The notes under the pieces are model-generated. The model had not been told where the DNA came from. It did no database searches and worked only from the letters and a program-made list of their open reading frames with translations. 64,000 nucleotides of DNA from Sphingomonas aurea. GTDB taxonomy: Bacteria; Pseudomonadota; Alphaproteobacteria; Sphingomonadales; Sphingomonadaceae. Of this stretch, positions 43,286-52,294 are shown piece after piece. How positions within the stretch are numbered: position 1 is the first letter of the stretch; each line of letters begins with the position of its first letter. The stretch spans positions 1,054,001 through 1,118,000 of the forward strand of contig NZ_JAUUDS010000001.1 of the NCBI RefSeq assembly GCF_030678875.1, written 5' to 3'. The translations under genes and the position numbers were made by a program.

Positions 43286-44722
43286 ATGACGCCGCTTCTT
43301 CTGTTCAACAGCCTGTCGCGCTCGGTCGAGACGTTCCAGCCGATCGATCCCGCGAACCTGCGCGTCTATTCGTGCGGGCCGACCGTCTACAATTATGCGC
43401 ATATCGGCAATCTGCGCGCCTATGTCTTCACCGACACGCTGTCGCGGGTGCTGACGTGGAAGGCCGGGGACATGGGCTGGGGTTCGCTGACCCATGTCAT
43501 CAACATCACCGATGTTGGCCACCTGACCTCCGACGCCGATGCCGGCGACGACAAGATGGAGGCGCGGGCCAAGGCGACCGGTCAGGATATCTGGGCAATC
43601 GCAAGGCATTATACCGATGCCTTCAAGCAGAACCTGAGCGACCTCAATATCCGCGAGGCGGCCCGCTTCCCGCTCGCCACCGATCACGTCGCGGCGATGA
43701 TAGAGTGGGGAGAGGCGATCGAGGCGCGCCACTGCTACCGCCTGCCCGACGGCCTCTATTTCGATGTCTCGACCGTTCCCGATTACGGCCGGCTGGCGCG
43801 CCACGCCTCGGACGAAGGCGAGGGTCGGATCGAGGAGGTGGCGGGCAAGCGCCACGCTGCCGACTTCGCGATCTGGCGCACCTCTGCGCCGGGCGAGAAC
43901 CGGCAGATGGAATGGGATTCGCCCTGGGGCCGCGGTGCGCCGGGCTGGCACCTGGAATGCTCGGTGATGAGCCGTGCCTATCTGGGCGCGCTGTTCGACA
44001 TCCATACCGGCGGCATCGACCACCGCGAGATCCACCACCCGAACGAGATCGCGCAGAACCAGGCGATGAGCGGCACCGCCGACACCGGCGCGAACTACTG
44101 GCTTCACAACAACTTCCTGAACGAACGCGATGCCAAGATGTCGAAATCGTCCGGGCAGTTCACCCGGCTGCAGACGCTGGTCGATCGCGGCTATCACCCC
44201 CTTTCCTACCGGCTGATGTGCCTGCAGGCGCATTACCGGTCGGAGATGGAGTTTTCCTGGGAAGGGCTCGCCGCCGCGCAGACCCGGCTGAAGCGGCTGG
44301 TGCAGGCGGTCGAGGCGCTGCGCGCGCGGCCCGACGCGCCTTCGGCGGCGAGCGCGGCGCCCTATGCCGAGCGGCTCGACCAGGCGGTGTCGGATGACCT
44401 GAACACCGCCCGCGCGCTGCCGGTGCTGGACGAACTGCTGGCGGACAAGACGATCTCGCCCGCCGACCGGCTGGCGGCGCTGGCGGACTTCGACGCGGTG
44501 CTGGGACTCGGCCTGACGACGCTCGACCGCGCCGCGCTGCGGGTGCGCCCAGCCAAAGCAACGATCAACGAGGCCGGCATCGCCGCCCGCCTGACCGAAC
44601 GGCGCGCGGCACGCGCGGCGAAGGACTTCGCCCGCTCCGACGCGATCCGCGACGAACTTGCGGCGGCGGGGGTCGAGGTGATGGACGGCGACCCGCTCGG
44701 CTGGGACTGGCGGGTCAGCTGA
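43286..44722 (+). CDS. cysS: Cysteine--tRNA ligase
   Basis: A 478-residue class I synthetase. It has SCGPTVYNYAHIGNLRAY (zinc Cys plus HIGH-type motif), WHLECSVM and GGIDHREIHHPNEIAQ (zinc site), and KMSKSSGQF (KMSKS). The C-terminal helical DALR-like region (ARAAKDFARSDAIRDELAAAG) is normal. It charges tRNA-Cys. The 3' end overlaps the convergent M48 protease by 8 bp. Confidence 0.96.
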   Translation: MTPLLLFNSLSRSVETFQPIDPANLRVYSCGPTVYNYAHIGNLRAYVFTDTLSRVLTWKAGDMGWGSLTHVINITDVGHLTSDADAGDDKMEARAKATGQDIWAIARHYTDAFKQNLSDLNIREAARFPLATDHVAAMIEWGEAIEARHCYRLPDGLYFDVSTVPDYGRLARHASDEGEGRIEEVAGKRHAADFAIWRTSAPGENRQMEWDSPWGRGAPGWHLECSVMSRAYLGALFDIHTGGIDHREIHHPNEIAQNQAMSGTADTGANYWLHNNFLNERDAKMSKSSGQFTRLQTLVDRGYHPLSYRLMCLQAHYRSEMEFSWEGLAAAQTRLKRLVQAVEALRARPDAPSAASAAPYAERLDQAVSDDLNTARALPVLDELLADKTISPADRLAALADFDAVLGLGLTTLDRAALRVRPAKATINEAGIAARLTERRAARAAKDFARSDAIRDELAAAGVEVMDGDPLGWDWRVS

Positions 44723-45686
44723 GCGGCTGATCCCGCGTTGCCAGCACCGCCGGCCGCCACAGCACGCCGCGATCCGCCGGCGCGCCTGCGATTGCCGCGT
44801 CGATCGCCGCTGCCCGCGTCTTTGACCCGGCATGGGTGCGGCTGCGGAACAGCCCGCCGTCGACGTCGCCGCCATGATCGCGCCAGAAGCGTGACGCTGC
44901 CGCCGGATCCCAGCCGCCGTTGCGCAGCAGCGCGACGCCGAGCAGGTCGGCCTCGTCCTCGGTGCGGCGGAACAGCCGGCCGTTGCGGCCCAGCTCCGAG
45001 AACAGGCCCCAGCTGACCCCCGCCGCCGCCAGCCGCTCGCGGTGGCGCAGGACGATATGGGCGAGTTCGTGGGCGACTACTGCGGCGACCGCCGCCTCGT
45101 CGTAGCGGTCGAAGAAGCGCACCCCGATCCGCACCACCTGCCCATCCGAGTCAGCGGTCATCGCCTTGCCCGGCACCACCTCGAACGTCGCGCGACAGCC
45201 GGGGCTGGCGGGGATGGAGACGCTGCGGTCGGTGCCGTCGCGGCGTAGCGTCACGGCCAGCGGCCGGTCGGCGGGCTGGCGCTCGACCAGTGCCTGCGCC
45301 GCGTCGCGGGTGCGGGTGGAGGGCGGACCCGCCGGCGGTGTCGGCGGCGGCGTGCCGGCGACCGCCGCCAGCCCGTCCCCCGCCATCACCCCTGCCCGCG
45401 CCGCCGGAGCCTCGGGCACGACCAGCGCGACCGCGACCGGCGTCGGGAATCCGTCCACCTTCGCGCCCGCGGGCAGCGGCTGCGGCAGATACTGGTCGAC
45501 CGCCTGCACCAGCCAGCCCGGCGTCGGCGCCAGCCGGTCGCACAGTGCCGCATTGCCGGTCGCCAGCCGATAGCCAATCCGCGCCAGCATCGCATCCGCC
45601 CGCGCCACCGCCCGGTCCTCCGCCGATGGTGGCGCCGCACCGATCAGCAGGACCAGGGCGGCGGCGGATGCAGGGAAACGCGACAT
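44715..45686 (-). CDS. M48-family metalloprotease with PDZ-like segment
   Basis: A 323-residue protein with a signal peptide (MSRFPASAAALVLLIGAAPP). Residues about 80-150 look PDZ-like (PEAPAARAGVMAGDGLAAVAG ... ADRPLAVTLRRDGTDRSV). A zinc protease domain follows, with AVVAHELAHIVLRH (HExxH) and the third ligand in RRTEDEADLLGVALL. The layout suggests a periplasmic quality-control protease. The start is at MSRFPASA (45686). It converges on cysS. Confidence 0.85.
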   Translation of the reverse strand: MSRFPASAAALVLLIGAAPPSAEDRAVARADAMLARIGYRLATGNAALCDRLAPTPGWLVQAVDQYLPQPLPAGAKVDGFPTPVAVALVVPEAPAARAGVMAGDGLAAVAGTPPPTPPAGPPSTRTRDAAQALVERQPADRPLAVTLRRDGTDRSVSIPASPGCRATFEVVPGKAMTADSDGQVVRIGVRFFDRYDEAAVAAVVAHELAHIVLRHRERLAAAGVSWGLFSELGRNGRLFRRTEDEADLLGVALLRNGGWDPAAASRFWRDHGGDVDGGLFRSRTHAGSKTRAAAIDAAIAGAPADRGVLWRPAVLATRDQPLS

Positions 45687-45804
45687 GATGCCGCTATAGG
45701 CATCGCCCTTTCCCCTGTCGCGCCGCATTGCCGCCCGCGCCGTCCGCTCCTACAGACACCGTCGTCCTCGCGGCCCGGCTGGCCGCCAACACACGGGTTT
45801 GACG

Positions 45805-47106
45805 ATGCGCATTGTGATGATCGGCTCTGGCTATGTTGGCCTGGTGTCGGGGGCATGCTTCGCCGATTTCGGGCACCAGGTGGTATGCGTCGACAAGGAT
45901 GCCTCCAAGATCGAGGCGCTGCACGCCGGACGGATGCCGATCTACGAACCGGGGCTCGACCAGCTGGTCGCCGCCAATGTCGCGGCCGGTCGGCTGACCT
46001 TCACCACCGAGCTGGCCGGAGCGGTCGCCGGGGCCGAGGCGATCTTCATCGGCGTCGGCACCCCCGCGCGGCGCGGCGACGGCCATGCCGACCTGACCTA
46101 TGTCTATGGCGCGACGCGCGAGATCGCCGAGGCGATCACCGGCCCGACCGTGGTAGTCACCAAGTCGACCGTGCCGGTCGGCACCGGCGACGAGGTCGAG
46201 CGGATCATCCGCGAGATCCGCCCCGACATGGATGTGGCGGTGGTCAGCAATCCCGAATTCCTGCGCGAGGGTGCGGCGATCAGCGACTTCAAGCGCCCCG
46301 ATCGCGTCGTGATCGGCACCGACGACCCGCGCGCGCGCGCGGTGATGCAGGAGGTGTACCGCCCCCTCTACCTGAACGAGAACCCGATCCTGTTCACCGG
46401 CCGGCGCACCAGCGAGCTTATCAAATACGCCGCCAACGCGTTCCTGGCGACCAAGATCACCTTCATCAACGAGATCGCCGACCTGTGCGAGGCGGTGGGC
46501 GCCGACGTGAAGGACGTGTCCCGCGGTATCGGTCTCGACAACCGGATCGGGCGCAAGTTCCTCCACGCCGGCCCCGGCTATGGCGGGTCGTGCTTCCCCA
46601 AGGACACGCTCGCGCTCCTGAAGACCGCCGAGGATTTCGAGAGCCCGGTCCACATCGTTGAGGCCGTGGTGAAGGTGAACGACAGCCGCAAGCGCGCGAT
46701 GGGCCGCAAGGTGCTCCACGCGCTGGGGGACGATGCCCGCGGCAAGACGGTCGCGCTCCTGGGCCTGACCTTCAAGCCCAATACCGACGACATGCGCGAC
46801 GCGCCAAGCCTGTCGATCGCGACCGCGCTGGCCGATGCCGGCGTCACCGTCCGCGCGCACGATCCCGAGGGGATGGAGCAGGCCCGGCGGATGATGCCCG
46901 ACCTGACCTATTGCAACGATCCGTACGAGGCGGCGAAGGGCGCAGACGCGGTGGTGATCGTGACCGAGTGGGACGCGTTCCGCGCGCTCGACCTCAACCG
47001 GCTGAAGGGCGCGATGGCGGCGCCGGTGATGGTCGACCTGCGCAACGTCTATCACCGTCAGGCGGTCGAGACCGCCGGCTTCGCCTACACGGCCATCGGC
47101 CGGTGA
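45805..47106 (+). CDS. ugd: UDP-glucose 6-dehydrogenase
   Basis: A 433-residue enzyme with the Rossmann motif MIGSGYVGLVSGACFADFGH, STVPVGTGDEV, NPEFLREGAAISDF, the Lys of SELIKYAANAFLATKI and the catalytic Cys in GYGGSCFPKDTLAL. It oxidises UDP-glucose to UDP-glucuronate. This is the substrate for the epimerase at 34662 and a likely precursor for the exopolysaccharide at 50-64 kb. The start at ATG 45805 is preferred over TTG 45799. It overlaps the next gene by GTGA. Confidence 0.95.
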   Translation: MRIVMIGSGYVGLVSGACFADFGHQVVCVDKDASKIEALHAGRMPIYEPGLDQLVAANVAAGRLTFTTELAGAVAGAEAIFIGVGTPARRGDGHADLTYVYGATREIAEAITGPTVVVTKSTVPVGTGDEVERIIREIRPDMDVAVVSNPEFLREGAAISDFKRPDRVVIGTDDPRARAVMQEVYRPLYLNENPILFTGRRTSELIKYAANAFLATKITFINEIADLCEAVGADVKDVSRGIGLDNRIGRKFLHAGPGYGGSCFPKDTLALLKTAEDFESPVHIVEAVVKVNDSRKRAMGRKVLHALGDDARGKTVALLGLTFKPNTDDMRDAPSLSIATALADAGVTVRAHDPEGMEQARRMMPDLTYCNDPYEAAKGADAVVIVTEWDAFRALDLNRLKGAMAAPVMVDLRNVYHRQAVETAGFAYTAIGR

Positions 47107-48065
47107 GCAGCAAGGTGAGCGCGCCGGTCGTCGCAGTCCTGCCGGCGATCGCGCGCGGCCTGCTCGAGCCGCATCTGCCGGCCGGGATCGAGCCGCGCTG
47201 GTTCGCGTCTCCCGAAGAGGCGAAGGCGGCGATGGCCGACGCGACGATCGCCTGGGTCGACATGCAGCCGACCCGGCTGGCCGCCGAGACGATCCGCGCC
47301 GGCGGGCCGAAGCTGCGCTGGGTCTCGACGCTCTACGCGGGACTCGACGCCTTTCCGCTCGACTGGCTGCGCGAGCGCGACGTGACCGTCACCAATGGCG
47401 GTGGAATCAACGCGGTGGCGGTCGCCGAATATGCGGTGATGGGGATGCTGGTCGCGGCCAAGCGCTTCGACAGGGTCGTCCGCAGCGCCGACGCGCGCGA
47501 GTGGCCATGGGATGCGCCGGGCAAGGTCGAACTCGACGGCACCCGCGCGCTGATCGTCGGCCAGGGTACGATCGGCCGCGCCATCGCCGATCGGCTGGCG
47601 GGCTTTGGCGTCGCCACCGACGGCGTCACCCGCTCCGGTCGCGACGGCACGCTGACGCCCGATCAATGGCGTGCGCGGCTGGGCGAATATGACTGGCTGA
47701 TCCTCGCGGCACCCTCGACCGCCGACACGCGCGCGATGATCGGCGCCGACGAACTGGCGGCGATGAAGCCGACTGCCTGGCTGGTCAACATCGCCCGCGG
47801 CGACATGATCGACCAGGACGCGCTGCTGACCGCGCTGGATCGCGGCACGATTGCCGGTGCGTTCCTCGACCCGACCGATCCCGAGCCCCTGCCCGCCGAC
47901 CACCCGCTCTGGACCGCGCCGAATGCGATCCTGTCGATGCACCTGTCGGGCCGCAGCCAGTCGACCATGTTCGCGCGGGCCGGGCGGCTGTTCCTCGACA
48001 ATCTGGCGGCGTGGCAGGCGGGCAAACGCATGCAAAATGTCGTGGATCTCGCCGCCGGCTATTGA
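47103..48065 (+). CDS. D-2-hydroxyacid dehydrogenase family protein
   Basis: A 320-residue NAD(P)-binding protein. It has the Rossmann motif [52 protein letters not shown] and a catalytic-site [16 protein letters not shown], where the His takes the position of the usual catalytic His. It probably reduces a 2-ketoacid, such as glyoxylate or hydroxypyruvate; the exact substrate is not readable. It starts with GTG overlapping the ugd stop, an unexpected pairing with a nucleotide-sugar gene. Confidence 0.85.
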   Translation: MSSKVSAPVVAVLPAIARGLLEPHLPAGIEPRWFASPEEAKAAMADATIAWVDMQPTRLAAETIRAGGPKLRWVSTLYAGLDAFPLDWLRERDVTVTNGGGINAVAVAEYAVMGMLVAAKRFDRVVRSADAREWPWDAPGKVELDGTRALIVGQGTIGRAIADRLAGFGVATDGVTRSGRDGTLTPDQWRARLGEYDWLILAAPSTADTRAMIGADELAAMKPTAWLVNIARGDMIDQDALLTALDRGTIAGAFLDPTDPEPLPADHPLWTAPNAILSMHLSGRSQSTMFARAGRLFLDNLAAWQAGKRMQNVVDLAAGY

Positions 48066-48160
48066 CTGCGCGCATCGGCGCAACCGGGCCGGTACGGAAG
48101 GGTTTGCGCGGGCGCGCGCGATGGCGCATGGGCGGGGCCGATCCGCAGGAGCTTTCGACC

Positions 48161-49534
48161 ATGGCCGCCAAATGGGCCCCCGACAGCTGGACCGCCGCAG
48201 AGGCGCGCCAGATGCCCGACTATCCCGACGCCGCCGCGCTGAAGAGTGCGACCGACACGCTGTCGACCTATCCGCCGCTGGTCTTCGCCGGCGAGGCGCG
48301 CAACCTGACCGCCCAACTGGGCGAAGTGGCGGCGGGTCGCGGCTTCCTGCTGCAGGGCGGCGACTGCGCGGAGAGCTTTGCCGAGCACAGCGCCAACAAC
48401 ATCCGCGACACGTTCCGCGTCATCCTGCAGATGGCGGTCGTCCTCACCTGGGCGTCGAAGCTGCCGGTGGTGAAGCTCGGCCGCATGGCCGGCCAGTTCG
48501 CCAAGCCGCGCTCCACGCCCACGGAGACGATCGACGGCGTCGAGCTGCCCAGCTATCGCGGTGACAACGTCAACGACATCGCCTTCACCGCCGACGCGCG
48601 CCAGCCCGATCCGCAGCGCCTGATCCGCGCCTATTCGCAAGGGGCGGCGACGCTCAACCTGCTGCGCGCCTTCGCGCAGGGTGGCTATGCGAACCTCCAC
48701 CAGGTCCATCGCTGGACCCACGACTTCATGGGCCGCAGCCCCTGGGCGCAGAAGTACAGCGAGACCGCCGACCGGATCGGCGAGGCGCTGGAATTCATGG
48801 CCGCGTGCGGCATCGATCCGGAAACGGTGCCGCAACTCGCGCAGACCGACTTCTATACCAGCCACGAGGCGCTGCTGCTCCCCTTCGAGCAGGCGCTGAC
48901 CCGGCAGGATTCGCTGACCGGCGACTGGTACGACACCTCCGCCCATTTCCTGTGGATCGGCGACCGCACCCGATTCGAAGGATCGGCGCATGTCGAGTTC
49001 CTGCGCGGCATCGGCAACCCGATCGGCGTGAAATGCGGCCCCAGCCTGGAGCCGGACGTGTTGCTGCGCATGCTCGACACGCTCAATCCGGGTCGCGTGC
49101 CCGGCCGGATGACGCTCATCACCCGCTACGGCCATGACAAGATCGAGGCGCACCTGCCCCGCCTGGTCCGCGCCGTCACGCGTGAAGGGCATCCGGTGGT
49201 CTGGAGCTGCGACCCGATGCACGGCAACACCGTGAAGGCGACGACCGGCTACAAGACCCGCCCGTTCGAGCGCATCCTGGCCGAGGTGCGCGGCTTCTTC
49301 GCCGTCCACCGCGCAGAGGGCACCCATGCCGGCGGCATCCACGCCGAGATGACCGGCCAGAACGTAACCGAGTGCACCGGCGGCGCGATCGACGTGACCG
49401 AGCAGTCGCTGGCCGACCGCTATCACACCCACTGCGACCCGCGTTTGAACGCCAGCCAGAGCCTGGAACTGGCGTTCCTGCTGGCCGAGATGCTCAACAC
49501 GGAAATGGCCGAACGCCGCCAGGCTGCGGCCTGA
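48161..49534 (+). CDS. Class II 3-deoxy-7-phosphoheptulonate synthase
   Basis: A 457-residue plant/mycobacterial-type (AroA-II) DAHP synthase. It shows [75 protein letters not shown] and [15 protein letters not shown]. It condenses PEP and erythrose-4-phosphate to start the shikimate pathway. The start at ATG 48161 follows AGGAG nine bases upstream; the longer in-frame reading upstream has no conserved sequence. Confidence 0.95.
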   Translation: MAAKWAPDSWTAAEARQMPDYPDAAALKSATDTLSTYPPLVFAGEARNLTAQLGEVAAGRGFLLQGGDCAESFAEHSANNIRDTFRVILQMAVVLTWASKLPVVKLGRMAGQFAKPRSTPTETIDGVELPSYRGDNVNDIAFTADARQPDPQRLIRAYSQGAATLNLLRAFAQGGYANLHQVHRWTHDFMGRSPWAQKYSETADRIGEALEFMAACGIDPETVPQLAQTDFYTSHEALLLPFEQALTRQDSLTGDWYDTSAHFLWIGDRTRFEGSAHVEFLRGIGNPIGVKCGPSLEPDVLLRMLDTLNPGRVPGRMTLITRYGHDKIEAHLPRLVRAVTREGHPVVWSCDPMHGNTVKATTGYKTRPFERILAEVRGFFAVHRAEGTHAGGIHAEMTGQNVTECTGGAIDVTEQSLADRYHTHCDPRLNASQSLELAFLLAEMLNTEMAERRQAAA

Positions 49535-49637
49535 CGGATCGCCTGTCCAGCGGCGGCCGATCTTTTTCGGCAACGGGCGCGCACCCCGCTTGACGCGCCC
49601 CCCGCCGCCGGATAGACGCCCGCCTCCACCGCACAAC

Positions 49638-49713
49638 GGCCCCTTCGTCTAGCGGTCTAGGACGTCGCCCTCTCACGGCGAAAACACGGGTTCGAGTCCC
49701 GTAGGGGTCACCA
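49638..49713 (+). tRNA. tRNA-Glu (anticodon CTC)
   Basis: The acceptor stem GGCCCCT pairs with AGGGGTC. The anticodon arm is CGCC-CTCTCAC-GGCG, giving anticodon CTC. The T arm is CGGGTTCGAGTCCCG, and the CCA is encoded at 49711-49713. It is the second glutamate tRNA of the window and borders the remnant and the exopolysaccharide locus. Confidence 0.97.
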
Positions 49714-49723
49714 GCGGCAGAGA

Positions 49724-50090
49724 TTAGCCGTTTTGCGCGGTCTTCATCGGGGTGCGTACCCCCGCTATCGAAGCGATAGTACCCCCGACGACCCGAGCGA
49801 CCGCACCGCAGGCGGTAATCAGAGCGCGAGCGCGCTTGTCATAGTGCTGCACCATCTCGCGGGCGACCAGCTCCACGTGGACCTCGCGCACCTCCTTTAT
49901 AGCCATCAGGTCGCGGAAGCGCGCCTGGATCGCACCCGTGGTCTTGAACGGCGCGAAGCTGCGCTCGTAGAGCAGTGTCGTCGCGCTGCGAGGGTAGCTT
50001 TTTCAGCACCACCAGCCGTATCAACTGGGCAACGAGTTGACGTAGCGGAACGGCGAGGCCGCCTGCGGGAGTGGGCATGCAGGCTGCGCT
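49724..50090 (-). pseudogene. Broken reading frame resembling an IS6-family transposase
   Basis: Read on the minus strand, the region gives ASPFRYVNSLPS, then in-frame stops with IRLVV in a neighbouring frame, then YPRSATTLLYERSFAPF and, up to the stop at 49724, RFRDLMAIKEVREVHVELVAREMVQHYDKRARAL. From memory, the pieces FRY..S, IRLVV, YP.S and LL.ER in this order match the N-terminus of IS6-type transposases, and RFRD..(x)..VH could be the C-terminus after an internal deletion. At least two frame changes or stops are needed. Between it and the tRNA there is a 9-bp direct repeat GTACCCCCG (49756 and 49779) around a CTATCG/CGATAG dyad. The identification is inference. Confidence 0.4.
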
Positions 50091-50138
50091 ACCCTGCCCT
50101 CCTCTACCGGCAGGTGCGTTTGGTTCGACGGAGGCCCT

Positions 50139-50963
50139 TCACAAGATAACGCACCCTTCGATTGTCACGCCACTCGCATCCAGGGCGTCGATCTGCGCGC
50201 GTACGGCGGCATATTCGGTGACGTCGCGCCGCAGCAGCAGAACGACACCCTGCATGTCCCGCAACAGGGAGGCGGTCGCGATGGCGGAACGATCGGCATC
50301 GTGATGCAGCAATGCGAGCAGCCGGCCACCATCGGCAGGCCAGTCGCTCGACAGTTCCACGATGGAGCGGGTGTCATCGCGCAGGCGATCCGCGCTGAGG
50401 CGTAGCAGCGACAGGCCGGGGATCGCCTCGACCGACCCGCAATGTCCTGCCGCGGGAGCATCGGCGAAAAGATCGATGGCGCTCGCTCGATCGCCGTCAA
50501 GGTCGATCAACAGCGTGTTCGATCCGCTTCGCGCCATTAGGATGGCGAGATTGCCGCCCAGCACTGCAAGGTCGTCGTCCATATCGAATGCGATGATCGC
50601 GAAGCCGGCGATCCGATCCGACGCGGTGGCGGCTCGCTGCAACAGTCGGGCGCGGATCACGCGGATGCCGTCCAGATAGCTGTCGTTCGCCGTGAACGCG
50701 GCGATCAAGGCGGCGTCGACGCGATCGTCACCGGGGGCCAGATACTGCTCTCCCGACGCGCGCGCCGCCTCGATGGCCGGCCGGTCGGCCACCCCCAGCC
50801 GCAACGCCGCGGCGGCGAAATCCAGCTGGTCGGTCGCCATCAGATCGCGGACCGACTCAACCTGGCGCGCATCCAGGCCGCCCAGCCGCACCAGCTGCGC
50901 CGCGAGCTGCGTGTCGGCGTCCTGCGGTTGCTGCCCGCCCGCCCGTTTGCTGCGGAAGCGCAT
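50139..50963 (-). CDS. CpsD/BY-kinase-like protein with degenerate P-loop
   Basis: A 274-residue protein at the end of the exopolysaccharide export operon. An N-terminal part (about 20-80, LGGLDARQVESVRDLMATDQLDFAAAALRLG) precedes a MinD/BY-kinase-like fold. The fold is recognised by GGNLAILMARSGSNTLLIDLDGDRA (residues 136-160), the segment that normally follows the Walker A motif. Where a Walker A with Lys or Arg should be (about 126-135) there is FDMDDDLAVL, so ATP binding is doubtful. No C-terminal Tyr cluster is present. It is probably a scaffold or regulator for the chain-length protein, with which it overlaps by one base (TGATG). Confidence 0.7.
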   Translation of the reverse strand: MRFRSKRAGGQQPQDADTQLAAQLVRLGGLDARQVESVRDLMATDQLDFAAAALRLGVADRPAIEAARASGEQYLAPGDDRVDAALIAAFTANDSYLDGIRVIRARLLQRAATASDRIAGFAIIAFDMDDDLAVLGGNLAILMARSGSNTLLIDLDGDRASAIDLFADAPAAGHCGSVEAIPGLSLLRLSADRLRDDTRSIVELSSDWPADGGRLLALLHHDADRSAIATASLLRDMQGVVLLLRRDVTEYAAVRAQIDALDASGVTIEGCVIL

Positions 50964-52294
50964 CAGGCGCCCGATCCCAGCAGCCGCTGGCTGCTTTGCG
51001 TCAGCATGCGTGGCTGGGTCATGTCGACGATCACGTCCATCTGCAGAGCCCGTGCGGTTCCGGCCGTGGAGCGGACACGCGGGCGATAGAGTTCGAGGAC
51101 GAGCGCGGTCATCGGCCCCACCATCGCCCCCAGTACCAGCGCCGCGAGGCCCCATGCCACGAGCGAGGGCGCTGAAGCGCGCCGCGGCGGCGTCGCCCGG
51201 TCGAGCCGCGTGGCATCGGCCTGCGCGCTGCGGCTTTGCAGATCGACCTGGTTCAGCCGCTTGCGCACCGCGTCATAGCCGTCGCGCGCGGCGTCGACGT
51301 CGCGCTGCAGCACATTGATCCGGTCCTGCACGTCCGCCGATTGCAGCAATCGCCCCTGCTGCTGCGCCAGTTCCCCCTGGATCTCCGCGACACGGCGCCC
51401 GGCCGAGCGGCTGGCCGAACCCAGCGCGTTGGTCTGCGACGCTCGCGCCGACGCCAGTGATGCGCGCAGCGAGGCGAGCTGCGCCTCCGCCGCCTTCATC
51501 GTCGGGTGATTGGGGCCGAGGTCGCGCGCCAGCTGCGCGACCTTGCTCGCCTGCTGGCTGAGGTCGCGTTCCAGGTTCTGGACGATTTCGGACTGCGCAA
51601 CGGAGGGATCGCGGCTCGATCCCGCGCGGCTAGACGCCTGCGCGGCATCCGCCTGGGCGCGGACGAGCTCGCTCGACAGATTGCTCATCCGCTGGGCATC
51701 CAGATCCATCCGGGTCGTACCGACCATGCCGGATCGCTGCTGCGCCTCGGTCAGGGCGCGTTGCGCCGCTTCCAGCCGGGTCCGCGCTTCCTGCGTGCGC
51801 TTGGCGAAGAACGCCTGTTCGCGCTGTGCCGCCGTCGTTTTCAGATCGCCCTGCGTCTCCAGATAGATGTCGCCGATCAGGTTCAGCACGCGCGCGGCAT
51901 CCACCGGCGATCGAGCCGTGTAGGACAGCTTGATGACGTTGCTGCCTTTCTCGGCCGCCGCGACGAACTGGCGGCGCAGATCCTGGAGCGCCGTTTGCGT
52001 CCCACCCTGCTGATCACCGGCCCGGCGGAAGGCGGGATCGCGGCGGATCACCTCGCGCAGCACCGCATCGCTGCGCAGGATGTCGATCTGCGTGCCGATG
52101 ATCGCCTCGATTGCCTGGGGATTGGCGAACGCCTCATCGGTGCGCGGCGTGACGATCAGCGAGGCGCCGGCCGTATAGGCGCGCGGCTGGACCAGCGCGA
52201 GCGCCAGGACCAGCAGCATGGTGAGCCCGCTGATGGTCGCGACGAGCCGTATGCGCGAACGCAGGACGGCGAGGATATCGGACAGGCTGGTCAC
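50963..52294 (-). CDS. Wzz/GNVR-type polysaccharide chain-length determinant
   Basis: A 443-residue protein with two membrane helices (about 16-36 and about 388-410) around a long periplasmic coiled coil. The Wzz domain starts SDILAVLRSRIRLVATISG, with AGASLIVTP. The coiled coil has many Gln/Arg/Ala heptads, and the GNVR-like part is NVLQRDVDAARDGYDAVRKRLNQVDLQ. It has no cytoplasmic kinase domain, so it is the co-polymerase half of a split Wzc. It starts with GTG overlapping the AAA ATPase stop (GTGA). Confidence 0.88.
   Translation of the reverse strand: MTSLSDILAVLRSRIRLVATISGLTMLLVLALALVQPRAYTAGASLIVTPRTDEAFANPQAIEAIIGTQIDILRSDAVLREVIRRDPAFRRAGDQQGGTQTALQDLRRQFVAAAEKGSNVIKLSYTARSPVDAARVLNLIGDIYLETQGDLKTTAAQREQAFFAKRTQEARTRLEAAQRALTEAQQRSGMVGTTRMDLDAQRMSNLSSELVRAQADAAQASSRAGSSRDPSVAQSEIVQNLERDLSQQASKVAQLARDLGPNHPTMKAAEAQLASLRASLASARASQTNALGSASRSAGRRVAEIQGELAQQQGRLLQSADVQDRINVLQRDVDAARDGYDAVRKRLNQVDLQSRSAQADATRLDRATPPRRASAPSLVAWGLAALVLGAMVGPMTALVLELYRPRVRSTAGTARALQMDVIVDMTQPRMLTQSSQRLLGSGA

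Noticed and set aside
42020..44875. 951-codon minus-strand open frame opposite the dioxygenase and cysS
   Set aside because: Spans two real plus-strand genes, with composition typical of antisense GC-rich frames.
722..49713. Near-identical 3' ends of the two tRNA-Glu genes as attachment-site repeats
   Set aside because: Both are complete tRNA genes with different anticodons; the similarity is expected for isoacceptors and no integrase gene is seen.
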